A stretch of 64,000 nucleotides of DNA, taken from positions 248,001 to 312,000 of the forward strand of contig NZ_MPVN01000002.1 of assembly GCF_001955535.1 (NCBI RefSeq), written 5' to 3'. Shown piece after piece: positions 16,326 to 26,117 of this stretch. This DNA comes from Paenibacillus sp. FSL H7-0326. Its GTDB lineage: Bacteria; Bacillota; Bacilli; Paenibacillales; Paenibacillaceae. Every line of letters begins with the position of its first letter. Position 1 is the first letter of the stretch. Both the position numbers and the translations under genes were made by a program. The notes beneath the pieces are model-generated. The model saw only the letters and a program-made list of their open reading frames with translations, made no database searches and was not told the origin of the DNA.

Positions 16326-19196
16326 TTACTTCTCTTCATTCGTTACATGTTCCTCTAGCCACTCGCTGATACGCGGAACCATCTTGTCCGTTGTCATATG
16401 CTCCATTTTAGGACCTGGCAGGGAATATAAAAAGTACTTGCCATAATACGATTCAATGACTCTTGTATCATACACGATAACGATGCCTCGGTCCTTAGCG
16501 GTTCGCACCAGTCTTCCAAAACCTTGTTTAAACCGAATAACCGCCTGAGGTACCGAGAGCTTCATAAACGGATTTTTCTTCTCCTGCTGCAGCAGTTCGC
16601 TCTTGGCTTCTACTACAGGATGGTTAGGCGGCTGGAAAGGCAGCCGTACAATAGCCAAACAGGATAAAGCTTCTCCTGGAATATCGACACCTTCCCAGAA
16701 GCTGCTCGTTCCAAGCAATACAGAAGCTTTGGCCTCCTGGAATCTTCTCGTCAGCTTGGTCCGGCTCCCACTGTCTACCCCTTGTCCAAACACGGAAATA
16801 TCACTTGAGGCGAGAGCTTCCTTCAGCGGCTCATGTACTTGTCTCAACATCTTGTAAGAGGTAAACAGGACAAGCATTCTGCCCTTCGTTGCCTGTGCGG
16901 CCTCTGACAAAGATTTGACGAGCATACTGACAAAATGATCATCACCCACACTGCCCTTCACACTTGGAAAATCACGCGGAACCACAAGAAGAGCTTGTTC
17001 CCGGTAATTAAACGGAGACGGCAGCTGTGATGTGAGCAATCTCTGCTGCTCCTGTGCTTCGGTCAGTCCAAGCTGATCTATCATAAACTGGAACGATTTA
17101 TCTACCGATAAAGTAGCCGAGGTTAAAATAACACTTCGCTTCTTATCAAAGAACATTTCCTTCAGCTGAGGACTTACATCTACAGGAACTGCATACAGCT
17201 GAAGCGACTTGCTCTTGAATTGTCCGCTGGCCTCCAGCCAATATACGGTCCCTGCATCATCAAGGCGCATGAAATGTCTTAATTGATCTTTGAAGCCAGC
17301 CAGATCCTTAACGAGCCCGGTAACGTCTGTAATAAGGCTGTCGGCCGTATAATCGTCGAGATCTTCCCTTACTTCACTAAGAACCTTATCTGCCTTACGA
17401 ACCAATTCTGAAACCGTCACATAGAACTGATTCTCAACTGCTGCAAGCTTATCCCACTTCTTCGGTTTGTTCTGCGGCTTCAGTCTTAATGTGAACTGTC
17501 CTGCTTCTCCAGGGGCTGCATCACTTCGTTCTGGCAGTAAGCTGAACAGCATTTCACTGAGCTGATCCCAAGTTTCCTTCGCTTCTAGAGCGGATGGGAA
17601 CAGCTGATCAATAGCAGAGGTCCACTCCACCATCTGCTCATGGCTGGACTGCGCTATTTTTTGACGCAGAGCAGGGAATTGTCCGTTCCGACTATCTTTA
17701 AATAATCGGGTAAGCGCATGAACCACCGTAAAATATTTCATATGCATTCCAAGATGCTTACCGGCGACCTCCTCGAATTGATGCGCCTCATCTATGACGA
17801 GATGCTCATAAGCAGGAAGCAATTGGTGACTAGCCTTAACGTCCGTAAACAGCTTGGAATGATTGGTAATCACTACATCAGCAATGCCGGCCTCATGTCT
17901 TGCACGATGGTAAAAGCATTTCTTAAACCAAGGGCAGCTTCGGCCCAGGCAGGAATCCGAATCGCTTTGTACCGTTTCCCAAAAATCACCGCCGCGATAA
18001 CTTAGATTGAGCTCCTCATCATCACCGGTTTCGGTTTGAGTCAGCCATACCAGCATCTGTGCAGCAGTAAATACGTCCTCCTTCGGGGTTACAAACTCCT
18101 TGTTGTTCAGCTTCTGTTCAAATTTACGCAGACACAGGTAATGCCCTCTTCCTTTGAACACAGCAGCTTTGAACGGAAAAGGAACCACCTCCGTGAGTAG
18201 CGGAATATCCCGCTCACGAAGCTGCTCCTGAAGATTGATCGTATGTGTGCTTACCGTTACCTTCGTCTCCTGTCTGACACTATGATAAATCGAAGGCAGC
18301 AAATAACCCAGTGACTTCCCCGTGCCTGTCCCGGCTTCAATGAGTAAATGCTTGTCCTCATCCATCGCCTTCGTCACTTCTGTGAACATCATATTCTGGG
18401 ATTCGCGTTCCTCATAATGAGGCAGTGTTTGCTTCAGGCGCAGCTGAACCTCATCCATATATTCTTGAAAAGTTAATTTTTCTAATGGATTGGGTTCATG
18501 TTCATCCCTGGGCGGAGCGATCTGTGACCAATCGTCAATCTTAAGCGCGAGCTGTCTATAATAGGTCTGATTATCCAGATCGTGAATAGGCTCCATTTCT
18601 TTCTCTGAAAGAATCCCATCAAAAAACCAGCCCAAATCACTATCTTCCGCAGCAAACAAATCGGTAAGCCGCTGTAAAGTGATCAATGGCAGGCTCTTAA
18701 GCTCCTCAAGACTCTTTAAGAAAATGTGTGCTGTTGCCAGAGCATCACTATCTGCCTGATGTGGACGGTCATGGGTGAATCCAAATTCGCCTGCTACGTA
18801 ACCCAGCTGATAGGAGGATAAGGACGGAAAGCAAATTTTCAGGAAATCCATAGTGTCCAAAATGCGGCCTGTAAATGGCAAGTACCCGCATCGGTCAAGC
18901 GCATTTTGTAAAAAATGAAAATCAAAGCTCACATTATGCCCTACGAGTACGACATCATCCAGCAATGGAACGAGCTCCATCATCATTTCCTCAAGCTCCG
19001 GAGCATCCTTCACATCATTGTCCGTAATTCCCGTTAACCCCGTAATAAATGGTGGAATGGGAACGCCAGGATTCACATAGGAGCTGAAAGTGTCTTTAAT
19101 TGTATAATCATGATCTATGATGGCAAGTCCAACCTGGATAATTTCACCAAGGGACTGAGTACCTGTTGTTTCAAAATCAAGCACAGCAAATTTCAT
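16326..19196 (-). CDS. dinG: DinG-family 3'-5' exonuclease/XPD-like helicase
   Basis: 956 residues. N-terminal DEDDh exonuclease domain (about 1-170: D7 and E9 in VLDFETTG, D92 in HNVSFDFHFL, HQADSDALAT near 146-155). Superfamily 2 helicase core: Walker A AGTGTGKS at 288-295, DEAH at 469-472. Cysteines at 355, 416, 421 and 427 reproduce the C-x4-C-x5-C spacing of the 4Fe-4S cluster of E. coli DinG, so a cluster is likely. Proposed role in resolving D-loops, R-loops or other repair substrates. In B. subtilis dinG lies directly after the pan genes; here a TPR gene intervenes. Confidence 0.93.
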   Translation of the reverse strand: MKFAVLDFETTGTQSLGEIIQVGLAIIDHDYTIKDTFSSYVNPGVPIPPFITGLTGITDNDVKDAPELEEMMMELVPLLDDVVLVGHNVSFDFHFLQNALDRCGYLPFTGRILDTMDFLKICFPSLSSYQLGYVAGEFGFTHDRPHQADSDALATAHIFLKSLEELKSLPLITLQRLTDLFAAEDSDLGWFFDGILSEKEMEPIHDLDNQTYYRQLALKIDDWSQIAPPRDEHEPNPLEKLTFQEYMDEVQLRLKQTLPHYEERESQNMMFTEVTKAMDEDKHLLIEAGTGTGKSLGYLLPSIYHSVRQETKVTVSTHTINLQEQLRERDIPLLTEVVPFPFKAAVFKGRGHYLCLRKFEQKLNNKEFVTPKEDVFTAAQMLVWLTQTETGDDEELNLSYRGGDFWETVQSDSDSCLGRSCPWFKKCFYHRARHEAGIADVVITNHSKLFTDVKASHQLLPAYEHLVIDEAHQFEEVAGKHLGMHMKYFTVVHALTRLFKDSRNGQFPALRQKIAQSSHEQMVEWTSAIDQLFPSALEAKETWDQLSEMLFSLLPERSDAAPGEAGQFTLRLKPQNKPKKWDKLAAVENQFYVTVSELVRKADKVLSEVREDLDDYTADSLITDVTGLVKDLAGFKDQLRHFMRLDDAGTVYWLEASGQFKSKSLQLYAVPVDVSPQLKEMFFDKKRSVILTSATLSVDKSFQFMIDQLGLTEAQEQQRLLTSQLPSPFNYREQALLVVPRDFPSVKGSVGDDHFVSMLVKSLSEAAQATKGRMLVLFTSYKMLRQVHEPLKEALASSDISVFGQGVDSGSRTKLTRRFQEAKASVLLGTSSFWEGVDIPGEALSCLAIVRLPFQPPNHPVVEAKSELLQQEKKNPFMKLSVPQAVIRFKQGFGRLVRTAKDRGIVIVYDTRVIESYYGKYFLYSLPGPKMEHMTTDKMVPRISEWLEEHVTNEEK

Positions 19197-19270
19197 GATG
19201 AGTAAACGTTCCCTTCTACAGTCTCTTTAGTAGCATAGCAAAAAAAAAGACTTTTGAACATGAAACAGAC

Positions 19271-19304
19271 AAAAAGGCGATGTCTTGTCAGGACATCGCC
19301 TTTT
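19271..19304. terminator. Strong terminator after the TPR gene
   Basis: AAAAAGGCGATGTC pairs with GGACATCGCCTTTT around a six-base loop. Near-perfect and flanked by A and T tracts, so it could act in both directions; on the minus strand it ends the 19330-19959 gene before dinG. Confidence 0.88.
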
Positions 19305-19329
19305 GCGATTGCGCTGTTTCAATAGGTGC

Positions 19330-19959
19330 TTAGGAGAGGGAGAGCAGCTGTGTTCCATACTGGAGTACGGCATTTTTGGAACGGCATGCTTCCAGATTGT
19401 AAAGCGGCTCCGGCAGGGATGGATCATGTTCTAATGCAAGTGCAAAGCAGGACTGGGCCTGCTTGAGCTCCATTTGCTTCGCATGAATACAACCTAGTGC
19501 ATTGTATGCCATGGCTTTCATTCTGGGCTGATCACAGCTAAGAATGATCCGATTCAGCTCCGCAGATGCGGTATGCATTTGTTCCAGGTGAAGGTAGCAC
19601 ATCGCGAGGTACAGCCTCGATAACAGGCTATCGGGATATACTTCCACCACTTTGCCAAACTCCTCGGCAGCATGCTGATACATGAGCAGCTTGAAATAAC
19701 CAAGTCCTTTAACAAAGGTATGAAGCTCCAGCTCCGGAATCGATGTAAAAGGATCTGTCCCTCGGAAAATTCCACTTTCGCGAATCTTGGCCATTTTCTC
19801 TTCAAATGACATCCATTCGTCGATAATGCCGTCGCTCATTTTCTTAAGCAGGTTCCATCGCTGCAGCATTTCCTGTTTCTTCTCGACGGGTGCGGCGGTG
19901 TAGTAATTGGCAATCTCATCAAGCGATTGATTCATTTCCGCAAATAGATGTTGAAACAT
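19330..19959 (-). CDS. Tetratricopeptide-repeat protein of unknown function
   Basis: 209 residues from ATG 19959 (the upstream ATG at 19968 abuts the ribosome site GGTGGG). No signal peptide. The C-terminal half shows TPR-like helices (FKLLMYQHAAEEFGKVVEVYPDS, LLSRLYLAMCYLHLEQ, AYNALGCIHAKQMELKQAQSCFALALEHDPSLPEPLYNLE), probably three repeats for protein-protein contact. Lies between panD and dinG with its own terminator. Partner unknown. Confidence 0.8.
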   Translation of the reverse strand: MFQHLFAEMNQSLDEIANYYTAAPVEKKQEMLQRWNLLKKMSDGIIDEWMSFEEKMAKIRESGIFRGTDPFTSIPELELHTFVKGLGYFKLLMYQHAAEEFGKVVEVYPDSLLSRLYLAMCYLHLEQMHTASAELNRIILSCDQPRMKAMAYNALGCIHAKQMELKQAQSCFALALEHDPSLPEPLYNLEACRSKNAVLQYGTQLLSLS

Positions 19960-20051
19960 GGCATGCATCCCACCCTTAGCAAAATGGATTAGTGCAGTAA
20001 CCTAATCACATTTTTTGCTCTTTGGGCACTTTTCATTCTTCATTCCATGGA

Positions 20052-20435
20052 TTACAAAATGGTCGCATGAACTTCTTCATGCATGGTTTGAACCGGCTTA
20101 TTCCCCCCGTCCACAAATACAACGGTCGGCTTATGTTGAACTGCTTCTTCATTGGACATCATTGCATAAGCAATAATAATAACTGTATCTCCAGGCTGAA
20201 CCAGCCGTGCAGCAGCACCATTGAGGCAAATTGTACCTGTTCCGCGCGGCCCAGGAATGACATAAGTCTCCAGTCTTGCTCCATTGTTGTTATTGACAAT
20301 TTGAACCTTTTCATTTTCCAGAATATCTGCAGCTTCCATCAAGTTACGATCAATGGTAATACTGCCTACATAATTTAAGTTTGCTTCCGTTACCGTTGCA
20401 CGGTGAATTTTAGATTTCATCAATGTTCTAAACAC
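20052..20435 (-). CDS. panD: Aspartate 1-decarboxylase
   Basis: Makes beta-alanine from aspartate for pantothenate. 127 residues, synthesised as a proenzyme; the self-cleavage site G-S is seen in YVGSITID at about residues 23-30, leaving a pyruvoyl group on the serine. [13 protein letters not shown] and [12 protein letters not shown] are family segments. The start is GTG (MFRT...), within the end of panC by eight bases, so translation is coupled. Confidence 0.97.
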   Translation of the reverse strand: MFRTLMKSKIHRATVTEANLNYVGSITIDRNLMEAADILENEKVQIVNNNNGARLETYVIPGPRGTGTICLNGAAARLVQPGDTVIIIAYAMMSNEEAVQHKPTVVFVDGGNKPVQTMHEEVHATIL

Positions 20436-21324
20436 GGGAGAGCACCTCTGCTTTCTGCAGCCGATGATTGTCGATCAGCCTTGTTTTTCCGAATTTAACA
20501 GCCAGAGCAATAATTACATCATCCGGCTCTGTAATCTGCACACGATCTTCAATCGGCTCAAGTCCTGGGAAGGTTAAAATATCCACATAATCAATAACAG
20601 CCGTTTCGGACGTGTTGATCTCATCTATAATAAGCTTGCGAATTTGACCCACAGTCGCATCTTCCTGCTCCTCAGACTTCAATTGAGCCATTCTTAGTGA
20701 GCGGGACAAGACAAGTGCTTCATTGCGCTCCTTAGCGTTCAGATACACGTTACGTGAACTGAGTGCAAGCCCATCTGCTTCGCGAACAATCGGGCAAGGC
20801 ACAATATTGATCGGCATATTAAGGTCTGATACCATCTGCGATAGAACAGCTACTTGCTGCGCATCCTTCATCCCAAAATAAGCGTTGTTCGGCTGTACAA
20901 TGTTGAACAGCTTCGCGACCACGGTCGTTACACCATCGAAGTGACCAGGGCGTGATGCGCCGCACAAGCGGTCTGTAATATCAGCCACTCTAATCTTAGT
21001 CTTGGTAGGATGAGGATACATGACTTCTACAGTTGGAATAAATACGATGTCTATTCCTTCTTTGTTAGCAATCCCCAAATCCCGCTGCTCATCCCGTGGA
21101 TACGTTTCAAAGTCTTCATTCGGACCAAACTGAATAGGATTCACGAAGATGCTCAGAACAACGATATCATTATTCTTTCGAGCTTCGCGCATCAAGCTTG
21201 CATGTCCTTCATGCAGGAATCCCATCGTTGGGACGAGTCCAACTGCCGGTTCTTTTCCGCAAACATTCTTTTTCATGGAGGCTATATGTGCCCGCAGCTC
21301 TTCAATATTCCGAACTGTTATCAT
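20428..21324 (-). CDS. panC: Pantothenate synthetase
   Basis: Joins pantoate and beta-alanine using ATP. 298 residues. Class I nucleotidyl-transferase HIGH-like motif in [17 protein letters not shown], then [35 protein letters not shown] and the KMSKS-like ALSSRNVYL. The ATG overlaps the panB stop (ATGA). Confidence 0.97.
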   Translation of the reverse strand: MITVRNIEELRAHIASMKKNVCGKEPAVGLVPTMGFLHEGHASLMREARKNNDIVVLSIFVNPIQFGPNEDFETYPRDEQRDLGIANKEGIDIVFIPTVEVMYPHPTKTKIRVADITDRLCGASRPGHFDGVTTVVAKLFNIVQPNNAYFGMKDAQQVAVLSQMVSDLNMPINIVPCPIVREADGLALSSRNVYLNAKERNEALVLSRSLRMAQLKSEEQEDATVGQIRKLIIDEINTSETAVIDYVDILTFPGLEPIEDRVQITEPDDVIIALAVKFGKTRLIDNHRLQKAEVLSRV

Positions 21325-22199
21325 GATCTGTTCTCCACCTTTGCTTTACTGCTTCCATATAAGGATTCAACTACACCATCTTCAGCAGTGAACACATGCT
21401 CCTCAGCAGGAAAGGATTTATTTTTGACATCCTGTACATAATTTCCGATACTGTCACGAATAATGGTTCCTACATCTGCATAAGTCTTCACAAATCTTTT
21501 AGGCATATATGGAGATGCATATTGCAGAACATCGTTGAAGACGAGCACTTGACCATCCGTACCACGCCCAGCACCAATTCCGATTGTTGGAATCGACAGC
21601 TCATTGGAAATTGCCTCGGCAACTTCCTCGGTAACCAGCTCCAGTACGATGGCAAATGCACCGGCTTCTTCGAGTGCCTTCGCATCCTCAAGCAGTCGTT
21701 TGGCGTCCGCAGCGTCCTTCCCCTGCACCCTGAAACCACCGATTTGATTCACAGATTGAGGTGTAAGTCCGATGTGTCCCAGCACGGGCACGCCTGCCTT
21801 CACAACAGCTCTAACCGTGTCTGCTATTTCAGCCCCGCCCTCAAGCTTCACCGCATGGGCGTGGCCTTCCTGCATAATGCGGCGCACACCCTTCAGGCTC
21901 TCATCTATTCCGCCGTGATACGTCATAAAGGGCATATCCGTTACGATAAATGTACTCTGTGCACCTCTAGCAACGGCACGGGAGTGGTATACCATATCAT
22001 CAATCGTAACCGGGATGGTGGAATTATATCCGAGCACTGCATTTCCAAGAGAATCCCCTACCAGGATCATATCTACACCAGCTTCTTCAGCCAGCACAGC
22101 AGAAGGATAATCATATGCAGTAAGCATCGTAATGGGCTCTTTATTTTCTTTCATTTTTTTCATTTTCACAATATTAAGCGGTTTTTTGGTTGCTGCCAT
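21321..22199 (-). CDS. panB: 3-methyl-2-oxobutanoate hydroxymethyltransferase
   Basis: First committed step of pantothenate synthesis, transferring a hydroxymethyl group from methylene-THF to ketoisovalerate. 292 residues from ATG 22199, chosen because AAGGGAG lies eight bases upstream; the longer frame to 22247 has no ribosome site. Motifs: MLTAYDYPSAVLAEEAGVD, LVGDSLGNAVLGY (metal-binding Asp), GHIGLTPQS and GIGAGRGTDGQVLV. Heads panBCD behind a roughly 300-nt leader that contains an intrinsic terminator. Confidence 0.97.
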   Translation of the reverse strand: MAATKKPLNIVKMKKMKENKEPITMLTAYDYPSAVLAEEAGVDMILVGDSLGNAVLGYNSTIPVTIDDMVYHSRAVARGAQSTFIVTDMPFMTYHGGIDESLKGVRRIMQEGHAHAVKLEGGAEIADTVRAVVKAGVPVLGHIGLTPQSVNQIGGFRVQGKDAADAKRLLEDAKALEEAGAFAIVLELVTEEVAEAISNELSIPTIGIGAGRGTDGQVLVFNDVLQYASPYMPKRFVKTYADVGTIIRDSIGNYVQDVKNKSFPAEEHVFTAEDGVVESLYGSSKAKVENRS

Positions 22200-22313
22200 A
22201 CAAGTGGCTCCCTTCTTTTCTGAAATACCGTAGATTTTTGATGCCATGTCTAAAGCTGTGTCCTACGGATGTGCTTCAGCCGATCTAACGGGGATGGCGC
22301 CCAATCCAGACGC

Positions 22314-22347
22314 ACAAAAAAACCTTTTAGTATCAAACTAAAAAGGT
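22314..22347 (-). terminator. Attenuator-like terminator in the panB leader
   Basis: Minus-strand ACCTTTTTAGT pairs with ACTAAAAGGT and is followed by a run of T. It lies about 160-190 bases downstream of the promoter at 22513-22540 and 115 bases before panB, so it interrupts the pan leader rather than ending birA directly. Confidence 0.82.
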
Positions 22348-22505
22348 CCCATAAGTCAAAAAAGAGTCACTCGCGATCGTCCCTTCTGTCTCGGTCCTCT
22401 TCGGCTCAGAGCAGAATCCAACAACTTGGCATACGATTCAATTGTATTGAAACTCATGATAACTGACTGATGAGTGCAGTTCGATACATAATCAATACCG
22501 CCTCA
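22348..22505 (-). ncRNA. Structured 5' leader of panBCD, candidate pan RNA motif
   Basis: Two hairpin elements precede the terminator. One is closed by GTATTGA/TCAATAC (22444-22498) with an inner ACTCAT/ATGAGT stem; the second pairs TTCTGCTC with GAGaCAGAA, leaving one bulged A (22384-22416). The pan RNA motif is a known conserved structure in panB/panC leaders, described as a stem with bulged adenosines and often in tandem, and B. subtilis carries it between birA and panB, exactly this position. The match is by position and general shape only; no covariance model was run. Confidence 0.6.
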
Positions 22506-22512
22506 CCAAGAA

Positions 22513-22540
22513 AGTATACCAAAAATAAAGTAATTGTCTA
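22513..22540 (-). promoter_or_regulatory. Sigma-A promoter of the pan operon
   Basis: Minus-strand -35 TAGACA (22535-22540) and -10 TATACT (22513-22518) with a 16-base spacer; start expected near 22505. Confidence 0.65.
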
Positions 22541-22648
22541 CTTATAAAAAGTTAAAAAATTGGTTCTCTCTAATTAAATAACCCAAATCGTGCATCAGCC
22601 AATCCATTACAAAAAAGGACACAGCAGCAAGCTAAACGCTTACTGCTG

Positions 22649-23620
22649 CTATATAATTTCAACCTCACCGGAATACACCACTCTCTCCTCACCACTGGGT
22701 GCAGCAATAACTAGCCCCCCGCTCGGATCAAGTCGTTTCGCGACTCCTTGTATGGTCTCCGTCAAAGTCTCAGTCCGTACCGCTTGACCGATCGATACAG
22801 AATGCTCTTCCCATTCCACTTGAATAGGGGTGAACCCTTCACTGGTATAACGATTATAGAGAAGCTCCATTTCGTTCAGGATTTCTGCTATGAGGAGCGC
22901 TCGGTCTATAGTATGTCCTGTTTCCAGCTTGAGCGACGTGGCAATCTCCGTTAATTCCTCTGGATAATCCTCAGCGGATAGATTGACATCGATTCCGATT
23001 CCCGCAATACAGTATTTTACTTTATTATCTTCCGTTGCCGATTCCAGAAGAATCCCGCATACCTTCTTCCCATGAATCAATATATCGTTAGGCCACTTGA
23101 TCGCTGCTTCTGCGCCTGTCACGCTGCGAATCGCTTTGCAGACAGCAACTCCCGTCAGAAGCGTAAGCTGAGGCATATATCGGATAGGAAGCTCCGGCCG
23201 AAGCACCAGACTCATCCAGATGCCTTTACCTGCTGGAGAGAACCACTTTCTGCCAAGCCTTCCTCTTCCCGAGCTCTGCTGCTCAGCAATGAACAGTGCT
23301 CCTTCCTCTGTACCGCTCTCCGCTTGGGTCATGGCATCCACTTGAGTAGAGGTCGTGGTTTCCATAATCTGGATCTTCCTGCCCAATACTTTGGTGTTTA
23401 ACTTCGCTTCAATATCAGTCACTTTATAAAAATCGGGGATAAATGTCATTCGATATCCCTTCCGCGATACCGCCTCAAATTCATAGCCCATGTCTCTCAA
23501 TTGATTGATTTGTTTCCAGACTGCTGTTCTGCTGATGTTGAGTCTTCTGCTAATCTCCTCACCTGAAATAAAGGTTTGGGATGATTGCAAAAACAAATCA
23601 AGCAGCAATTTATTTTTCAT
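22649..23620 (-). CDS. birA: Bifunctional biotin-protein ligase / biotin operon repressor
   Basis: 323 residues, group II form. N-terminal winged helix (FISGEEISRRLNISRTAVWKQI, about 15-40) for operator binding; central ligase domain with SSGRGRLGRKWFSPAGKGIWMSLVLRP and the IKWPNDILIHGKKVCGIL segment; C-terminal SH3-like domain. Attaches biotin to acetyl-CoA and pyruvate carboxylases and represses biotin genes. ATG 23620 lies within the end of cca (11-base overlap). Confidence 0.96.
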   Translation of the reverse strand: MKNKLLLDLFLQSSQTFISGEEISRRLNISRTAVWKQINQLRDMGYEFEAVSRKGYRMTFIPDFYKVTDIEAKLNTKVLGRKIQIMETTTSTQVDAMTQAESGTEEGALFIAEQQSSGRGRLGRKWFSPAGKGIWMSLVLRPELPIRYMPQLTLLTGVAVCKAIRSVTGAEAAIKWPNDILIHGKKVCGILLESATEDNKVKYCIAGIGIDVNLSAEDYPEELTEIATSLKLETGHTIDRALLIAEILNEMELLYNRYTSEGFTPIQVEWEEHSVSIGQAVRTETLTETIQGVAKRLDPSGGLVIAAPSGEERVVYSGEVEII

Positions 23621-24923
23621 CAGATGTCACCTTCTTCGCTGCCTCAAGCAATATGTCATGTTTGTTGACGAGTTGTCCTGTTACCACCTGCTGCAGCAGC
23701 CAATTCATCGTTTCACCGAGCCAAGGACCACCCTTACGGCCAGTGACACGAAGCAGATCAGAACCTGACAGCTCAAGCTCCTTCAAGCTGTAAATTCCCA
23801 TCTCCTCGATCCATTCCGCTGCATGCTCCACCAGTTCCTTCAGCAGCAGATACTCCTCCCCGGTCATATCATAGAATGACTGAGGAAGCAGAGTATGAAT
23901 GACATGCCAGTCTTCACTTGCCAAAACACCGTAGCGAAGAACGGATTGTTTCCATTCTTCTTGTAAATGTCTTCTATACTGTCCCACCTGAACATCCTTC
24001 ACAATCTTTGAAATAGAGTTCAGAACAGCTTCATGAAGTTCAAGAAGTTTTGTCATTCTATCCTTTACTTTACCCGAATAGGTCCACGCTCTAAGCTTTT
24101 GATCTGCATCAGAGGAATTTGCACCCAGCAGCAACAACAGAAGTCCCAATCTGAATTCTGTAGCCTGTGGCAGCTTATCTAACAAGCTGAGAGCCGTACG
24201 ATCCAGCCCGGATAATTCGACTGGCACCTTTACATAATGGAGCAGCTCGCTATCCATAAGTAAACAGACTCCTCTTGCAGGATATGGTCCTGCCAGCATT
24301 TTGTCCATTTCGGTCCGTACTCGTTCCATTGCGATGTGAGGGAGCTTGTCTCGTTCCGCTAGAATTCCATCCCAGGTTAAGGAGTCGATGTCGAAATCAA
24401 AAATGGATGCAAAACGAACGCCTCTTAGCATCCGAAGGGCGTCTTCTCTAAATCGTTCTTCTGCAAGGCCGACAGAGCGAACAATCCGCTGTTCAATATC
24501 AGTCACTCCATTAAAGGGATCGATGAGCTGTCCTACATAATCTCGTGCAATGGCATTCATGGTGAAGTCTCTACGCTTAAGATCCTCTTCCACCTGGTCT
24601 ACAAATTGAACCTCAGATGGCCTGCGGTAATCTTCATAACCGCTCTCCGTACGAAAAGTCGTCACCTCAAAATGATAACCGTTCATTCGAACGGTTACTG
24701 TTCCATGCTGCAGCCCTGTCGGTATGGAGCCCTCAAATAATGCCATCACCTCTTCAGGCTTGGCCGAAGTCGTTATATCCATATCCGTTACGGGCCTATT
24801 CATTATCTCATCTCGAACACAACCACCTACGAAAAAGGCCTGATGGCCATGATCATTAAGCCTTTTAAGCACCTCTTCGCCCTGAATTGCCATGGCAGGA
24901 TCGACATGCTTCCAATTGTTCAT
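23610..24923 (-). CDS. cca: CCA-adding tRNA nucleotidyltransferase
   Basis: Adds or repairs the 3' CCA of tRNAs. 437 residues, class II. Head domain FFVGGCVRDEIMN with the catalytic DMDITTSAKPEE motif (about 45-60), then RRDFTMNAIARDYVGQLIDPFNG and EDALRMLRGVRFAS. Preceded by AAGGAG at good spacing. Part of the conserved mgsA-bshA-cca-birA-pan order of Bacilli. Confidence 0.96.
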   Translation of the reverse strand: MNNWKHVDPAMAIQGEEVLKRLNDHGHQAFFVGGCVRDEIMNRPVTDMDITTSAKPEEVMALFEGSIPTGLQHGTVTVRMNGYHFEVTTFRTESGYEDYRRPSEVQFVDQVEEDLKRRDFTMNAIARDYVGQLIDPFNGVTDIEQRIVRSVGLAEERFREDALRMLRGVRFASIFDFDIDSLTWDGILAERDKLPHIAMERVRTEMDKMLAGPYPARGVCLLMDSELLHYVKVPVELSGLDRTALSLLDKLPQATEFRLGLLLLLLGANSSDADQKLRAWTYSGKVKDRMTKLLELHEAVLNSISKIVKDVQVGQYRRHLQEEWKQSVLRYGVLASEDWHVIHTLLPQSFYDMTGEEYLLLKELVEHAAEWIEEMGIYSLKELELSGSDLLRVTGRKGGPWLGETMNWLLQQVVTGQLVNKHDILLEAAKKVTSDEK

Positions 24924-24950
24924 TTCCTAAACTCCTTTATAAATCTCCGA

Positions 24951-26117
24951 TCAATGCTCCAGCCCAACCCCAACATTTTGCTGAGTAAGTACGCGGCTAT
25001 ATACTTGCTCATACTGAGCTGTAATTTTATCGATATCAAAATGATCACTCGCTCTGTCAAGACAAGCCTGCTTGTAGCTCTTCATCATTTCTTCATTACG
25101 CAGCAGCATTAATGCATATTCTGCCATTTGCTTCGTATCTCCAATACCGGCAAGTAGACCTGTACTTCCATGCGTAACAAGCTCCGGAATTCCTCCAGCC
25201 GTTGAGCCGATTGTAGGAACTCCACAGGCCATGGCTTCCAAGGCTACAAGGCCAAAGCTCTCTTTTTCCGAGGGAAGGAGCAGCAGATCGGCCATGGAGA
25301 TAACCTGTGCGACATCGTCTTGTTTGCCTAACAAGTGTACTCGATCTGTCAATCCCATTTCCTGTATTTTACACTGAATCTTGGGCAGATCAGGACCTTC
25401 ACCGACGAGTATGAGCTTTGTCGGGAGCTCTCTGTTCACCCGGGCAAAGATATCGACGACATCCAGCGTTCGTTTAACGGGACGGAAGTTTGAGATATGC
25501 ATCAGCACCTTCTCATCCTTGGAAGCGTACTCTGCTCGAAGTGATGCGCTGTTACGTGGATAATAAATTTTGTTATCTATAAAATTGTAGGTCAGATCAA
25601 TCTTCTGTTTAACATCCAGCAGCTCATGTGTCTCACGGATGAGATCCTGCGATACCGCTGTCACCGCATCGCTCTTATTAATAGCAAGCTCAATCAAGTC
25701 CTTCAGTGACTCATCCTGAGCCAGCACCGTAGTATCAGTACCATGCAGTGTTGTGACTACCTTCAGATCATCAGGCAGCATTTGCTTAGCCAGGTAGGCA
25801 CACACGGCATGAGGAACTGCATAGTGAACATGAAGCAAATCCAGCTGTTGTGTCTTGGCAACCTGCGCCATTTTGGTCGCTAGTGATAAATCATAGGGTG
25901 GATATCGAAACACATAATAATCATTCACTTCCACCTCATGGTAAAAGATATTACGATGAAATTTGCCTAATCTGAAAGGGATACTGTTCGCAATAAAATG
26001 AACTTGGTGCCCTTTTTCGGCAAGTCGCTTTCCAAGCTCCGTTGCCACGACTCCAGAACCGCCCAGTGACGGATAACAGGTAATCCCGATTTTTAAATAT
26101 TTGCCCGCTTGATTCAA
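24951..26117 (-). CDS. bshA: N-acetyl-alpha-D-glucosaminyl L-malate synthase (bacillithiol pathway)
   Basis: 388 residues, GT4 glycosyltransferase. N-terminal ITCYPSLGGSGVVATELGKRLA and the C-terminal EKESFGLVALEAMACGVPTIGSTAGG donor-binding segment are typical of BshA. Couples UDP-GlcNAc to malate, the first step of bacillithiol. The start is TTG at 26117 after AAGGAGG. The deacetylase bshB1, which lies between mgsA and bshA in B. subtilis, is missing; only 72 bases separate the two genes here. Confidence 0.92.
   Translation of the reverse strand: MNQAGKYLKIGITCYPSLGGSGVVATELGKRLAEKGHQVHFIANSIPFRLGKFHRNIFYHEVEVNDYYVFRYPPYDLSLATKMAQVAKTQQLDLLHVHYAVPHAVCAYLAKQMLPDDLKVVTTLHGTDTTVLAQDESLKDLIELAINKSDAVTAVSQDLIRETHELLDVKQKIDLTYNFIDNKIYYPRNSASLRAEYASKDEKVLMHISNFRPVKRTLDVVDIFARVNRELPTKLILVGEGPDLPKIQCKIQEMGLTDRVHLLGKQDDVAQVISMADLLLLPSEKESFGLVALEAMACGVPTIGSTAGGIPELVTHGSTGLLAGIGDTKQMAEYALMLLRNEEMMKSYKQACLDRASDHFDIDKITAQYEQVYSRVLTQQNVGVGLEH

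Noticed and set aside
21396..22223. 275-codon plus-strand frame
   Set aside because: Antisense shadow of panB; His/Cys-rich and without a start signal.
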